Below, piece after piece: positions 11,162 to 20,592 of a DNA stretch of 64,000 nt (its first letter is position 1; each line of letters begins with the position of its first letter). Source of the stretch: Variovorax sp. HW608 (GTDB lineage: Bacteria > Pseudomonadota > Gammaproteobacteria > Burkholderiales > Burkholderiaceae_C); NCBI RefSeq assembly GCF_900090195.1, contig NZ_LT607803.1:6474229-6538228 (forward strand), given 5' to 3'. Position numbers and translations under genes: made by a program. Below the pieces are notes generated by a model that made no database searches, was not told the DNA's origin, and saw only the letters and a program-made list of their open reading frames with translations.

Positions 11162-12801
11162 GCGCCCTCCCCCCGCAGCAGTTCGCGCAGCTTGAACTTC
11201 TGGATCTTTCCCGAGGGCGTCGCGGGCATCGCGTCGCGCACCACGAGGCGCTCGGGGATGTACTGCAGCGCGACCTTCTGCCCCTTGAGGAAATCGACGA
11301 TCGAAGGCAGGTCGATGCGCTGGCCGGGCCTCGGCACGACCACCGCGCAGGCCCGCTCGCCGAGGCGCTCGTCGGGGTAGGCCACGATGGCCGCCATCTG
11401 AACCGCCGGGTGGCGGTAGAGCAGCGCCTCGATCTCCACCACCGGCACGTTCTCGCCGCCGCGGATGATCACGTCCTTGCTGCGGCCGGTGATGCGCAGG
11501 TAGCCGCGCTCGTCGATGCGCGCCATGTCGCCGGTGTCGAACCAGTCCTCGGCATCGGTTCCATTGAGATGCGGGCGCCTGAGATAGCCGCCGAAGTTGG
11601 AGCACGAGCGCAGCATGAGCTCGCCCGAGACGCCCGGCGGCAGCGTCCTGCCGTCCACGTCGACCACCTTGATCTCCACCCCCGGCAGCGGGCGGCCGTC
11701 GGTGTTGAAGGCGCGCTCGTCATCATCGTCGAGTTCGATCAGCGTGACCGCGCCGTTCTCGGTCATGCCCCAGGCCGAGACGATCTTGCTGCCGAGCACG
11801 CTGCGCGCCTGCTCCACCAGCGGGCCGGGGATCGGCGCACCGGCGCAGAGGAAGGTGCGCAGCGAAGGCAGCGCGCCGCCGCCCTCTGCCACCGCACGCG
11901 TGAGGTCGGTGAGGAAGGGCGTGGATGCCATCGTGAAGCTCACGCGCTCGGACCGGATCAATGCCACCGCACGCGCCGGGTCCCAGATGTCCTGCAGCAC
12001 CACGCTCGCCTTGAGCATGATCGGCATCATGAGCCCGTACATGAAGCCGGTCTGGTGCGCCATCGGCGAGGCCATCAGCACCACGTCTTCGCTGCCCAGC
12101 CGCAGGCGCTCGGCATACGGGACGATGTTCGCCATCGTGGTGTTGGCGGTGTGCATCACGCCCTTGGGTTCGCCGGTGGTGCCCGAGGTGTAGATGAGCT
12201 GCATCACGTCGTCGGGGCCCGGGCGGCTCTGCGAGAGGATCTCCTTCGCATCGGCGGCCTCTTCCCATGCCGGGCCACTCAGGAGCGCTTCGAAGCTGTT
12301 GTCGCCGCTGCCGCCCACCACGACCACCTGCTTCAGGTCGGGCAGATCCGGCTGCAGGCCGGTCAGCATGGCCTCGAAGTCGAAGCCCCGGAAGCGCTTC
12401 GGCACGATCATCACCTTGGCCGCGCCGTGCCTGAGCATGAACGACAGCTCGCGCTCGCGGAAGATGTGCATGATCGGGTTCATCACCGCACCGATGCGCG
12501 CGCACGCCAGGTAGCTCAGCGTGAACTGCCACCAGTTGGGCAACTGGCACGCCACCACGTCGCCGCGCCCCACACCGAGGCGCGCGAGCCCGACCGCGAT
12601 GCGATCGGCCATGCGCGCCATCTCGCGGTAGCTGAGGCGGGCGGTGTCGCCCTCCTCCACGCGCAGCGCGGTGAGCGCGACCTTGTCCGGGCAGGCCGCG
12701 ACGCAGGCATCGAGGTCGTCGTTGATGGTGCGGTCGTGCCAGTGGCCCTGCGCGACCATCCGCGCGCGGCGCGGCGCAATGAGGACGGCGTCGAATTCCA
12801 T
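11158..12801 (-). CDS. aliA: Cyclohexanecarboxylate-CoA ligase AliA (AMP-forming)
   Basis: A 547-residue ANL-superfamily acyl-CoA synthetase that activates cyclohexanecarboxylate with ATP and CoA. The P-loop-like motif is LIYTSGTTGEPKGVMHT. The A8 hinge region reads GYLRITGRSKDVIIRGGENV, and PSGKIQKFKLRE near the end carries the catalytic Lys of the C-terminal subdomain. The N terminus (LIAPRRARMVAQGHWHDR, then TINDDLDACVAACPDKVALT) matches my memory of R. palustris AliA better than general fatty-acid ligases. It lies between aliB (24 bp upstream) and badK (four-base overlap). Confidence 0.9.
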   Translation of the reverse strand: MEFDAVLIAPRRARMVAQGHWHDRTINDDLDACVAACPDKVALTALRVEEGDTARLSYREMARMADRIAVGLARLGVGRGDVVACQLPNWWQFTLSYLACARIGAVMNPIMHIFRERELSFMLRHGAAKVMIVPKRFRGFDFEAMLTGLQPDLPDLKQVVVVGGSGDNSFEALLSGPAWEEAADAKEILSQSRPGPDDVMQLIYTSGTTGEPKGVMHTANTTMANIVPYAERLRLGSEDVVLMASPMAHQTGFMYGLMMPIMLKASVVLQDIWDPARAVALIRSERVSFTMASTPFLTDLTRAVAEGGGALPSLRTFLCAGAPIPGPLVEQARSVLGSKIVSAWGMTENGAVTLIELDDDDERAFNTDGRPLPGVEIKVVDVDGRTLPPGVSGELMLRSCSNFGGYLRRPHLNGTDAEDWFDTGDMARIDERGYLRITGRSKDVIIRGGENVPVVEIEALLYRHPAVQMAAIVAYPDERLGERACAVVVPRPGQRIDLPSIVDFLKGQKVALQYIPERLVVRDAMPATPSGKIQKFKLRELLRGEGA

Positions 12802-12825
12802 GCTCTGTCTCCTGGTTGTAATTGC

Positions 12826-13978
12826 TCAGGCCGGCACGGCTTCGCGTCCGGCGCGGGTGCGGGCGATGATGGTCTTCATGATCTGCGCGGTGCCGTCGCC
12901 GATCTGGAAGCCCAGCACGTCGCGCAGGCGCTGCTCCATCGGGCCGCGGTCATAGCCGCCGTGGCCGAACATCAGCAGGCACTGGTGGATCACGTCGTAG
13001 GCGAGCTTGGGCGCCCACCACTTGCACATCGCGGCCTCGGCGGTGTGCGGTGCGCCCCTGTCCTTGAGCCAGAGCGTCTGCAGGCACAGGAGGCGCGCAG
13101 CCTCGACCTGCGTGTCGAAGTCGGCGAGCGGATGCGACACGCCCTGGAAGGCCGACAGCGGCTTGCCGAAGGCCTCGCGCTGCGCGACGTACTCCCAGGT
13201 CTCCTCCAGCGCGACACGTGCCACCGCCAGCACCTGCAGGCCGATCAGCGCGCGCGAGAAGTCGAAGCCCTGCATCACCTGCACGAAGCCCTTGTTCTCC
13301 TCCCCGAGTCGATGGTCGACGGGCACGCGCACGTTCTCGAAGAACAGCGATCCGCGGCCGATGGCGCGCTGGCCGTGGCAATCGAAGCGGGCTGCGCGTG
13401 ATGCCCGGCAGTTCCATCGGCACCAGCAGCGCGGTCACGCCATGCGCGCCGGATTCGACGCTGCCGGTGCGGCCGAACACCACCGCCGCATCGGCCTGGT
13501 CGGCGGCGGAGATCGAGGTCTTCTCGCCATTGATGACGTAGTCGTTGCCCACGCGCTCGACGCGCAGGCGCAGGTTGGCCGCGTCCGATCCGCCGCGCGG
13601 CTCGGTGAGCGCGATCGCCAGGAGCGCCTCGCCGCGCGTGAGCTTCTGAAGCCACGGCTGCGCCACTTCGGGCCGGCCGTGGTGCGACAGGATCTGGCCG
13701 TTGAGCGAGGCCAGCAGGTTGACGTAGCTCAGGCTCAGGTCGGCGCGCGCGATCTCCTCGTGGATCACGCCGGCCGCGAGGCAGCCCATGCCCTGGCCGC
13801 CCTGCTCCTCGGACAGCTCGGGCGCGATGAAGCCCATCTCGCCCATCTCGCGCATCAGCGTGCGGTCGAGCACGCGCGTCCTGTCGCGCTCCAGGAAGCC
13901 CGGCGCCACGCGCCCGTGGGCGAAGCGACGCGCATGTTCGGCCAGCGTCGCAAGGTCGTCGTCGATATAGGGGTTCAT
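12826..13978 (-). pseudogene. aliB: Cyclohexanecarboxyl-CoA dehydrogenase AliB, frameshifted
   Basis: The acyl-CoA dehydrogenase reading runs from ATG 13978 (MNPYIDDDLATLAEHARRF) through LTEPRGGSDAANL, the FAD/substrate region, to MELPGITRS. It then leaves frame. The expected continuation FDCHGQRAIGRGSLFFENVR and the whole C-terminal domain (EENKGFVQVMQGFDFSRALI, then KWWAPKLAYDVIHQCLLMFG) are in another frame down to the stop at 12826. Removing one base from the GGG run at 13389-13391 restores a 383-residue AliB of normal length. The enzyme would make cyclohex-1-ene-1-carboxyl-CoA. Everything either side is intact, so this is either a sequencing error or a very recent loss. Confidence 0.88.
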
Positions 13979-14012
13979 CTCTTGTCTCCTGGGGTGGCGC
14001 GGGCGGCGATGC

Positions 14013-14795
14013 CTACTTCGCGTACTTGCGGAACTCGGGCTTGCGCTTGTCCTTGAGCGCGGCCACGCCCTCGCGCGATTCGTCGGTGTCGTAGTAGAGC
14101 TTGAGCGCATACATGCCCATGCCCGCGATGCCGGCCTGGTGGGCCGTGTCCATGTTGAAGCTGCGCTTGGCGATGGCGATCGCGGTCGGGCTGCGCTCGC
14201 AGATCACCTCGGCCCACTCCTGCACGGTCTCGTCGAGCTTCTCGGGCGCAACGCAGATGTTGGCGAGGCCCATGGCAACGGCCTCCTGGCCCGAATAGCG
14301 CTTGTTGAGGTACCAGATCTCGCGCGCCTTCTTCTCGCCGACGACGCGCGCGAGGAAGGCGGTGCCGTAGCCCGGATCGACCGAGCCCATCTTGGGACCG
14401 ACCTGCCCGAAGATCGCCTTCTCCGAGCAGATGGTGAGGTCGCAGATCGTGCACAGCACGTTGCCGCCGCCGATCGCGAAGCCCTGCACGCGCGCGATGA
14501 CCGGCTTGGGCACGTCGCGGATCGCGGTGTGCAGCTCTTCCATCGGCAGGCCGATGGTGCCGCGCCCGTCGTAGTTGCCGTCGTGCGCCGACTGGTCGCC
14601 GCCGGTGCAGAAGGCCTTCTCGCCCGCACCGGCGAGCACGATCGCGCCGATCTCGCGGTCGTAGCCCGCGCGGTTCAGGGCGCGGATGATCTCGTCGCAG
14701 GTCTGGCCGCGGAAGGCGTTCATCTTCTCGGGCCGGTTGATGGTGATCCACGCCACGTGGTTGCGTACTTCGTAGAGGATGTCTTCGTAGTCCAT
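14013..14795 (-). CDS. badI: 2-Ketocyclohexanecarboxyl-CoA hydrolase BadI
   Basis: A 260-residue crotonase-family C-C hydrolase that opens the ring of 2-ketocyclohexane-1-carboxyl-CoA to pimelyl-CoA. It is related to the naphthoate synthase MenB. Diagnostic stretches are AFCTGGDQSAHDGNYDGRGT, IGGGNVLCTICDLTICSEKA and QVGPKMGSVDPGYGTAF. They match my recollection of R. palustris BadI almost residue for residue, and the length of 260 is the same. I chose ATG 14795 (MDYEDILYEVRNHVAW) because it aligns with the BadI start; further upstream the frame runs into badH. It lies 35 bp after badH and 34 bp before aliB. Confidence 0.95.
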   Translation of the reverse strand: MDYEDILYEVRNHVAWITINRPEKMNAFRGQTCDEIIRALNRAGYDREIGAIVLAGAGEKAFCTGGDQSAHDGNYDGRGTIGLPMEELHTAIRDVPKPVIARVQGFAIGGGNVLCTICDLTICSEKAIFGQVGPKMGSVDPGYGTAFLARVVGEKKAREIWYLNKRYSGQEAVAMGLANICVAPEKLDETVQEWAEVICERSPTAIAIAKRSFNMDTAHQAGIAGMGMYALKLYYDTDESREGVAALKDKRKPEFRKYAK

Positions 14796-14830
14796 GGTGA
14801 TCTTTCGGTGATGAAGGGGGAGAAGGTCGG

Positions 14831-15598
14831 TCATCCGACCATGGTCAGGCCGCCGGAGACGCTCAGCACCTGGCCGGTGACGAAGGCGGCGTCGTCGCTG
14901 GCGAAGAAGAGAATGGCGCCGGGCAAGTCCTCCGGCTGGCCGATGCGGCCGAGCGGGATCGAGCGCGTGAAGGCTTCCATGAGCTTCTCGGGATTGCCCG
15001 CGCCTTCCTTGTAGTCGGCGAAGAGCGCGGTGTCGGTCGGCCCCGGGCAGACCACGTTGACCGTGATGCCGTGGCGCGCATGCTCGCGCGCCAGCGTCTT
15101 CGAAAACGCCACCAGCCCGCCCTTGCAGGCCGCGTACACCGCCTCGCCCGACGAGCCGACGCGTGCCGCATCGGAGGCGATGTTGACGATGCGCCCCGCC
15201 TTGCGCGCCACCATGCCCGGCAGCACCGCGTGATGCATGTGCAGCGCGCCGGTCAGGTTGATGGCGATCAGCCTGTCCCACTGCACGGGCTCGGTCTTGG
15301 TGAAGGGCTTGAAGACATCCCAGCCCGCGTTGTTGACCAGCACGTCGATCGGGCCGAGCTGCGTGAGCGTGGCTTGCACCGCCGCATCGACGCTCGTGCG
15401 GTCGGTGATGTCGCAGCAGAGGGCCACGGCCTCGCCGCCCTCGGCGCGGATCTGCGCGGCGACCTTTTCGGCCGCCTCGGGGTTCAGGTCGCAGATCGCG
15501 ACTTTCGCGCCTTCGCGTGCGAAGCGGCGGCAGGTCGCGCCGCCGATCCCGCCGCCGCCGCCGGTCACCACCACGGTCTTGCCTTCGAATCTCTGCAT
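14831..15598 (-). CDS. badH: 2-Hydroxycyclohexanecarboxyl-CoA dehydrogenase BadH
   Basis: A 255-residue short-chain dehydrogenase that oxidises the 2-hydroxy intermediate to the 2-keto substrate of BadI with NAD+. The nucleotide-binding motif TGGGGGIGGATCRRFA is at residues about 12-27, NNAGWDVF follows, and the active site combines Ser (NIASDAARVGSSG) with YAACKGG. The SDR ends with VTGQVLSVSGGLTMVG. It is the first gene of the minus-strand operon, facing badR across 137 bp. An AGGAGAA site precedes the ATG. Order and sequence both fit BadH of the CHC pathway. Confidence 0.93.
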   Translation of the reverse strand: MQRFEGKTVVVTGGGGGIGGATCRRFAREGAKVAICDLNPEAAEKVAAQIRAEGGEAVALCCDITDRTSVDAAVQATLTQLGPIDVLVNNAGWDVFKPFTKTEPVQWDRLIAINLTGALHMHHAVLPGMVARKAGRIVNIASDAARVGSSGEAVYAACKGGLVAFSKTLAREHARHGITVNVVCPGPTDTALFADYKEGAGNPEKLMEAFTRSIPLGRIGQPEDLPGAILFFASDDAAFVTGQVLSVSGGLTMVG

Positions 15599-15735
15599 CT
15601 CGGTTCTCCTTGCGTCTGAATGCTTGCTATCGTCGGAACAGTCCGGCCGGTGGCCGGCTGCATATACGTCAATGTGTTGTCATATTATTGGCGGCACCGC
15701 CCGTGCTTTGCAAGCCCCTTTTTGTGAGAATTTCA
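15599..15735. promoter_or_regulatory. badH/badR divergent promoter region
   Basis: This 137-bp gap separates the divergent badH and badR genes. Its middle (about 15661-15695) is clearly AT-richer than its surroundings and holds CAATGTGTTG (arms CAA/TTG) next to TTGTCATATTATTGG. I see no clean -35/-10 pair. A MarR-type repressor such as BadR would be expected to bind here, but the exact operator is not resolved by eye. Confidence 0.5.
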
Positions 15736-16245
15736 ATGAGAGAACCTAGGGAAAACAAGGATTCCGCACGCATGGAGCTCGCCAATCGCGTGTTCTTTCG
15801 CCTGTACCAATGTGCAAACATGTTGCATAAAACCGGGACCAAGGCCGTCGAAGCCCAGGGGCTGACGACGCAGCAGTGGGCGGTGCTCGGCGCGCTGTCG
15901 CGGGAGCAGGCCGAAGGCGGGATGAGCGTGGGGGATCTGGCGCGCTACCTGATGGTCAGCCGGCAGAACCTGTCGGGCCTGCTCAGCCGCATGGAGCGCG
16001 ACGGGCATGTGAGCATCGCGCCCGACGGACGCGATCGCCGCTCGCGCCTCATCACGATGACCAGGTCGGGCCGGCATGTGTGGCTGAAGGAGGCCCAGCC
16101 GAAGATCCACGACTACTACGAGCAGGCGCTCGCGGGCTTCTCGGTGAACGACATCACCCACACGCTGCACTACCTGCTCCAGATGCTGGAGAACATGCAG
16201 CGCGTGGACGAGATGCAGGGCGGCGCCGGCGACGCCGGAGACTGA
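15736..16245 (+). CDS. badR: MarR-family transcriptional regulator BadR
   Basis: A 169-residue winged-helix regulator. The recognition region is SVGDLARYLMVSRQNLSGLL, with the wing at DGRDRRSRLITMT; dimerisation helices flank it. The N-terminal part (RVFFRLYQCANMLHKTGTKA) resembles BadR, which as I recall represses the CHC operon in R. palustris and responds to a pathway CoA thioester. ATG 15736 is chosen; ATG 15772 would shorten it by 12 residues. It is transcribed away from badH-badI-aliB-aliA-badK, the usual layout for a local repressor. Confidence 0.9.
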   Translation: MREPRENKDSARMELANRVFFRLYQCANMLHKTGTKAVEAQGLTTQQWAVLGALSREQAEGGMSVGDLARYLMVSRQNLSGLLSRMERDGHVSIAPDGRDRRSRLITMTRSGRHVWLKEAQPKIHDYYEQALAGFSVNDITHTLHYLLQMLENMQRVDEMQGGAGDAGD

Positions 16246-16333
16246 ACGGCACCCTGTATCCGACGGCGCGCAGCCGCGTCAATGGCCCGTTGGTGCAAGC
16301 GTTGCGAACCGTAAGAACGCGCCCCGCCCTTTC

Positions 16334-16362
16334 TTGACAAGCCCAGGGCACATGCCTTTAAT
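16334..16362 (+). promoter_or_regulatory. Sigma-70 type promoter for the nap-ccm operon
   Basis: TTGACA at 16334-16339 is followed after exactly 17 bases by TTTAAT at 16357-16362, a near-consensus housekeeping promoter. Transcription would start near 16369, about 50 bases before napE. I found no FNR-type dyad (TTGAT-N4-ATCAA) nearby. Confidence 0.7.
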
Positions 16363-16418
16363 TTGCCCCGTACTGCTCATCAGCAGCAGGGTTGATCCAC
16401 ACCCGGAGGACGACCACG

Positions 16419-16583
16419 ATGGAAAGCAAGGACGCGCTCGATCCGCAGCGCAGGAAGGAGGAGCTTCGCAGCTTTCTCTTCCTGACGGCCGTCATGGTGC
16501 CCGTGCTGTCCGTCGTCGTCGTCGGCGGCTATGGATTCCTTGTCTGGATGTATCAGCTGCTGAGCGGCCCTCCTACGCACTGA
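16419..16583 (+). CDS. napE: Periplasmic nitrate reductase small membrane protein NapE
   Basis: A 54-residue protein with a charged N terminus (DPQRRKEELRSFLFL) followed by a single membrane helix of about 25 residues ending in GYGFLVWMYQLL. This is the NapE pattern. The ATG is eight bases after GGAGGA. It opens the nap operon, 89 bp before napD. The function of NapE is not well established; a membrane accessory role is usually assumed. Confidence 0.88.
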   Translation: MESKDALDPQRRKEELRSFLFLTAVMVPVLSVVVVGGYGFLVWMYQLLSGPPTH

Positions 16584-16609
16584 CGGCGGTGCGCGGGTGC
16601 AATTGACAA

Positions 16610-16636
16610 GAGCCGGGCGGTTTTCGCCCGCGGCTC
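16610..16636 (+). other. Stem-loop between napE and napD
   Basis: GAGCC-GGGCG and CGCCCG-C-GGCTC can pair around a short GTTTT-type loop with one bulged base, just upstream of the napD ribosome site. No T-run follows, so it is not a classical terminator. It may shape mRNA stability or translation between napE and napD. Confidence 0.5.
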
Positions 16637-16671
16637 CGTACAGCTATGGTCCCAGTCGCAGGAGATCCACA

Positions 16672-17007
16672 GTGGCAATTGCCAAGCGCCTCATCCACAT
16701 CGAGCCCGAACGGCATGCCGACGAATGGCATATCGCGGGCGTCGTCGTGCACGCCCTTCCGGCCAGGCTGGGCGAAGTGCGCGCCGCCATCGACACGATG
16801 GCCGGCGCCGAAATCCATGCGGGCAACGATGCCGGCAAGCTGGTGGTCACGCTCGAAGCGCCCAGCATGCGCGCCATCGCCGCGCAGCTCGAATACCTGC
16901 ACCGGCTGGATGGTGTTATTTCAGCCGCGCTCGTCTACCAGCACAACGAAGACGCCGATGCCATGGCCGAGGAGATGACCGATGACCACGCGCCGGGATT
17001 TCATTAA
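16672..17007 (+). CDS. napD: NapA signal-peptide chaperone NapD
   Basis: A 111-residue cytoplasmic chaperone of the NapD family, which binds the twin-arginine signal of NapA and holds back export until the cofactor is inserted. The ferredoxin-like fold pattern is visible: [20 protein letters not shown], then [15 protein letters not shown] and [14 protein letters not shown]. The start is a GTG seven bases after AGGAG; no nearer ATG gives the conserved beginning. Its last 26 bases overlap the napA start. Confidence 0.9.
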   Translation: MAIAKRLIHIEPERHADEWHIAGVVVHALPARLGEVRAAIDTMAGAEIHAGNDAGKLVVTLEAPSMRAIAAQLEYLHRLDGVISAALVYQHNEDADAMAEEMTDDHAPGFH

Positions 17008-19474
17008 ACGCACCGCGGTCGCCGCGACCGCCTCGGTCGCCGGCGTGACGCTGCCGGCGGATGCGGCGAACTTCGTCACCGACGGCGACATGACCAAGCT
17101 CAAGTGGTCGAAGGCGCCGTGCCGCTTCTGCGGCACCGGCTGCGGCGTGACCGTGGCGGTCAAGGACAACAAGGTGGTCGCCACGCAAGGCGACCCCCAG
17201 GCCGAGGTGAACAAGGGCCTGAACTGCGTCAAGGGCTACTTCCTCTCGAAGATCATGTACGGCGGCGACCGGCTGACCAAGCCGCTGATGCGCCAGAAGA
17301 ACGGCAAGTACGACAAGGACGGCGACTTCAAGCCCGTCACCTGGGACCAGGCCTTCGACCTGATGGAGCAGCAGTGGAAGCGCGTGCTCAAGGAAAAGGG
17401 CCCGAACGCGCTCGGCATGTTCGGCTCGGGCCAGTGGACGGTCTGGGAAGGCTATGCCGCATCGAAGCTCTACAAGGCGGGCTTTCGCACCAACAACATC
17501 GACCCGAACGCGCGCCACTGCATGGCCTCGGCGGTCACGGGCTTCATGCGCACCTTCGGCGCCGACGAGCCCATGGGCTGCTACGACGACTTCGAAGCCG
17601 CCGACGCCTTCGTGCTGTGGGGCTCGAACATGGCCGAGATGCATCCGATCCTGTGGACGCGCGTCACCGACCGCCGGCTCAGCGCCCCGAAGACCAGGGT
17701 GGCGGTGCTCTCGACCTTCACGCACCGTTCCTTCGATCTCGCGGACCTGCCGATCGTCTTCAAGCCGCAGACCGATCTGGCGATCATGAACTACATCGCC
17801 AACTACCTGATCCGCAACAACAAGGTCAACCAGGACTTCGTCAACAAGCACACGGTGTTCAAGCAGGGCGTGACGGACATCGGCTATGGCCTTCGGCCCG
17901 AGCACCCGCTGCAGCAGGCGGCCAAGAACGCCGGCGACCCCAACGCGGCGACGCCGATCTCGTTCGAGGAGTTCGCCAGGTTCGTCTCGAAGTACGACGC
18001 CGCCTACGTCAGCAAGCTCTCGGGCGTGTCGCGCGAGCATCTCGACCGGCTCGCGGAGCTCTATGCGGACCCGAACATCAAGGTGATGTCGCTGTGGACC
18101 ATGGGCTTCAACCAGCACACGCGGGGCACCTGGGCCAACAACATGATCTACAACCTGCACCTCCTGACAGGCAAGATCGCCACGCCCGGCAACAGCCCCT
18201 TCTCGCTGACCGGCCAGCCTTCCGCCTGCGGCACGGCGCGCGAGGTCGGCACCTTCTCGCATCGCCTGCCCGCGGACCTGCTAGTGGCCAACCCGAAGCA
18301 CCGCGAGCATGCCGAAGAGATCTGGAAGCTGCCCGCAGGAACCATCCCCGAGAAGCCGGGCTATCACGCGGTGCTGCAGAACCGCATGCTCAAGGACGGC
18401 AAGCTCAACGCCTACTGGGTGCAGGTCAACAACAACATGCAGGCGGCGGCCAATCTCCAGCAGGAAGGATGGCCCGGCTATCGCAACCCCGACAACTTCA
18501 TCGTGGTGTCGGATGTCTATCCGACGGTGACGGCGCTCGCGGCGGACCTGATCCTGCCGACCGCGATGTGGGTCGAGAAGGAAGGCGCCTACGGCAACGC
18601 CGAGCGCCGCACCCAGTTCTGGCACCAGCTGGTCGACGCACCGGGCGATGCGCGCTCCGACCTGTGGCAGCTCGTGGAGTTCTCCAAGCGCTTCAAGGTC
18701 GAGGAAGTCTGGCCGGCCGAGCTCATCGAGAAGAAGCCCGAAGTCAAGGGCAAGACGCTGTTCGACGTGCTCTACCGCAATGGCCAGGTCGACAGGTTCC
18801 CGCTGAAGGACACCGACCCCGACTACAGCAACATGGAGGCCAAGGCCTTCGGCTTCTACATCCAGAAGGGGCTGTTCGAGGAATACGCCATGTTCGGCCG
18901 CGGCCACGGCCATGACCTCGCGCCTTTCGACATGTACCACGAGACGCGCGGGCTGCGCTGGCCGGTGGTCAACGGCCAGGAGACGCGCTGGCGCTATCGC
19001 GAAGGCAGCGACCCCTACGTCAAGGCCGGCACCGGCTTCCAGTTCTACGGCAACCCGGACGGCAAGGCGGTGATCTTCGCGCTGCCCTACGAGCCGCCCG
19101 CGGAATCGCCGGACAAGGAATACCCGTTCTGGCTCGCGACCGGTCGCGTGCTCGAACACTGGCATTCGGGATCGATGACTCGCCGCGTGCCCGAGCTCTA
19201 TCGCGCGGTGCCCAACGCGGTGTGCTTCATGCATCCCGACGATGCGAAGAAGCTCGGCCTCAGGCGCGGCGTCGAGGTCGAACTGGCATCGCGGCGCGGC
19301 AAGATGCGCACGCGCGTCGAGACGCGCGGGCGCAACATGCCGCCGCCGGGGCTGGTGTTCGTGCCGTGGTTCGACGCCAGCCAGCTGATCAACAAGGTCA
19401 CGCTGGATGCGACCTGCCCGATCTCGCTGCAGACGGACTTCAAGAAGTGCGCGATCAAGATCACGAAAGTCTAG
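16982..19474 (+). CDS. napA: Periplasmic nitrate reductase catalytic subunit NapA
   Basis: An 830-residue molybdenum bis-MGD enzyme that reduces nitrate to nitrite in the periplasm. The N terminus is a Tat signal ([20 protein letters not shown]) ending near ADAA. The [4Fe-4S] cysteines are in [12 protein letters not shown] plus the later GLNCVKGY. The probable Mo-ligand Cys is in [10 protein letters not shown]. Length is typical of NapA. It follows napD with a 26-base overlap and is eight bases ahead of napB. Confidence 0.97.
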   Translation: MTTRRDFIKRTAVAATASVAGVTLPADAANFVTDGDMTKLKWSKAPCRFCGTGCGVTVAVKDNKVVATQGDPQAEVNKGLNCVKGYFLSKIMYGGDRLTKPLMRQKNGKYDKDGDFKPVTWDQAFDLMEQQWKRVLKEKGPNALGMFGSGQWTVWEGYAASKLYKAGFRTNNIDPNARHCMASAVTGFMRTFGADEPMGCYDDFEAADAFVLWGSNMAEMHPILWTRVTDRRLSAPKTRVAVLSTFTHRSFDLADLPIVFKPQTDLAIMNYIANYLIRNNKVNQDFVNKHTVFKQGVTDIGYGLRPEHPLQQAAKNAGDPNAATPISFEEFARFVSKYDAAYVSKLSGVSREHLDRLAELYADPNIKVMSLWTMGFNQHTRGTWANNMIYNLHLLTGKIATPGNSPFSLTGQPSACGTAREVGTFSHRLPADLLVANPKHREHAEEIWKLPAGTIPEKPGYHAVLQNRMLKDGKLNAYWVQVNNNMQAAANLQQEGWPGYRNPDNFIVVSDVYPTVTALAADLILPTAMWVEKEGAYGNAERRTQFWHQLVDAPGDARSDLWQLVEFSKRFKVEEVWPAELIEKKPEVKGKTLFDVLYRNGQVDRFPLKDTDPDYSNMEAKAFGFYIQKGLFEEYAMFGRGHGHDLAPFDMYHETRGLRWPVVNGQETRWRYREGSDPYVKAGTGFQFYGNPDGKAVIFALPYEPPAESPDKEYPFWLATGRVLEHWHSGSMTRRVPELYRAVPNAVCFMHPDDAKKLGLRRGVEVELASRRGKMRTRVETRGRNMPPPGLVFVPWFDASQLINKVTLDATCPISLQTDFKKCAIKITKV

Positions 19475-19482
19475 GAGCCGCC

Positions 19483-19989
19483 ATGATGAAGCCGAGCCGA
19501 TCCTGGACCCTGCCGCGCACGTTGTGGGCGATGCTGCTTGCCGCTTGCTCGGTCCTCTTCTTCGCACCGCCGGCCTCGTCGCAGGGTCTTGTCGACCCGA
19601 TGCGCGGACCGACGCCGATCCCCGAGCTGACCAAGCCGCCGCCGATCTTCCCGACCGAGAACAAGGACATCCGGCGCACCCGCAACTTCGCGATGCAGCC
19701 GCCGACCATCCCGCACACCATCGACGGCTACCAGGTCGACAAGGAGTTCAACCGCTGCATGTTCTGCCACGCGCGCACGCAAACGCAGGAGACGGGCGCG
19801 ATCCCGGTGAGCATCACGCACTACCAGGACCGCAACGGCAACATGCTCGCGGACGTCTCGCCGCGCCGCTACTTCTGCACCCAGTGCCACGTGGCGCAGG
19901 CGGATGCCAAGCCGCTCATCGGCAACAACTTCGTCGATGTGGAGCAGCTCCTGAAACGCAAGCCCGGCGTCCTGGGCTCGACGAAGTAG
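19483..19989 (+). CDS. napB: Diheme cytochrome c NapB
   Basis: A 168-residue electron-transfer subunit of the NapAB complex. A Sec signal peptide (WAMLLAACSVLFFAPPASSQ) precedes the mature chain. Two haem c motifs, CMFCH and CTQCH, are present, with His residues in the PHTIDGY and ITHYQDR segments as candidate distal ligands. Two tandem ATGs occur; the second, eight bases after AGGAG, is also possible and would remove one residue. It lies between napA and napC. Confidence 0.95.
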   Translation: MMKPSRSWTLPRTLWAMLLAACSVLFFAPPASSQGLVDPMRGPTPIPELTKPPPIFPTENKDIRRTRNFAMQPPTIPHTIDGYQVDKEFNRCMFCHARTQTQETGAIPVSITHYQDRNGNMLADVSPRRYFCTQCHVAQADAKPLIGNNFVDVEQLLKRKPGVLGSTK

Positions 19990-20001
19990 CGCGGGCCCGC
20001 C

Positions 20002-20589
20002 ATGTTCAAGCTGATCAAGCGCTACTGGATCACGATCAACCGGCCCAGCGCCTATTTCAGCCTGGGCTTCCTCACGCTGGGCGGCTTCATCGCCGGCGTG
20101 GTCTTCTGGGGCGCGTTCAACACCGCGCTCGAACTGACGAACACCGAGGCCTTCTGCACCGGCTGCCACGAGATGCGCGACAACGTGTACCCCGAGCTGC
20201 AGACCACCATCCACTACAGCAACCGCAGCGGCGTGCGCGCACGGTGCCCCGACTGCCACGTGCCCCATCGCTGGACGAGCAAGATCGCGCGCAAGATGCA
20301 GGCCTCGAAGGAGGTGTGGGGCAAGATCTTCGGCACCATCGACACGCGCGAGAAGTTCCTCGACCACCGTCTCGTCCTGGCCCAGCACGAGTGGGAGCGC
20401 ATGAAAGCCAACGACTCGCTCGAATGCCGCAACTGCCACGACTACCAGTCGATGGACTTCACGCGCCAGAGCCAGCGCGCACAGACCGCGCATTCGACCT
20501 ACCTCGCGAACGGCGAGAAGACCTGCATCGATTGCCACAAGGGCATCGCCCACCGCCTGCCCGACGTGGGCCAGGCGAAGGAACCCTAG
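20002..20589 (+). CDS. napC: Tetraheme quinol dehydrogenase NapC
   Basis: A 195-residue NapC/NirT-family cytochrome. One N-terminal membrane anchor ([20 protein letters not shown]) is followed by four CXXCH motifs: CTGCH, CPDCH, CRNCH and CIDCH. It oxidises membrane quinol and passes electrons to NapB/NapA. No napF, napG or napH is seen here, so NapC is the only visible route from the quinol pool. The ccmA start codon follows after three bases. Confidence 0.96.
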   Translation: MFKLIKRYWITINRPSAYFSLGFLTLGGFIAGVVFWGAFNTALELTNTEAFCTGCHEMRDNVYPELQTTIHYSNRSGVRARCPDCHVPHRWTSKIARKMQASKEVWGKIFGTIDTREKFLDHRLVLAQHEWERMKANDSLECRNCHDYQSMDFTRQSQRAQTAHSTYLANGEKTCIDCHKGIAHRLPDVGQAKEP

Positions 20590-20592
20590 CGC

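Noticed and set aside
15813..15827. Palindrome-like TGCAAACATGTTGCA within badR
   Set aside because: It encodes part of the conserved N terminus of BadR (LYQCANMLHKTG), so codon content explains it without an operator.
16603..16608. TTGACA between napE and napD as a second promoter
   Set aside because: No -10 box occurs at 16-18 bases; the position holds GCCCGC.
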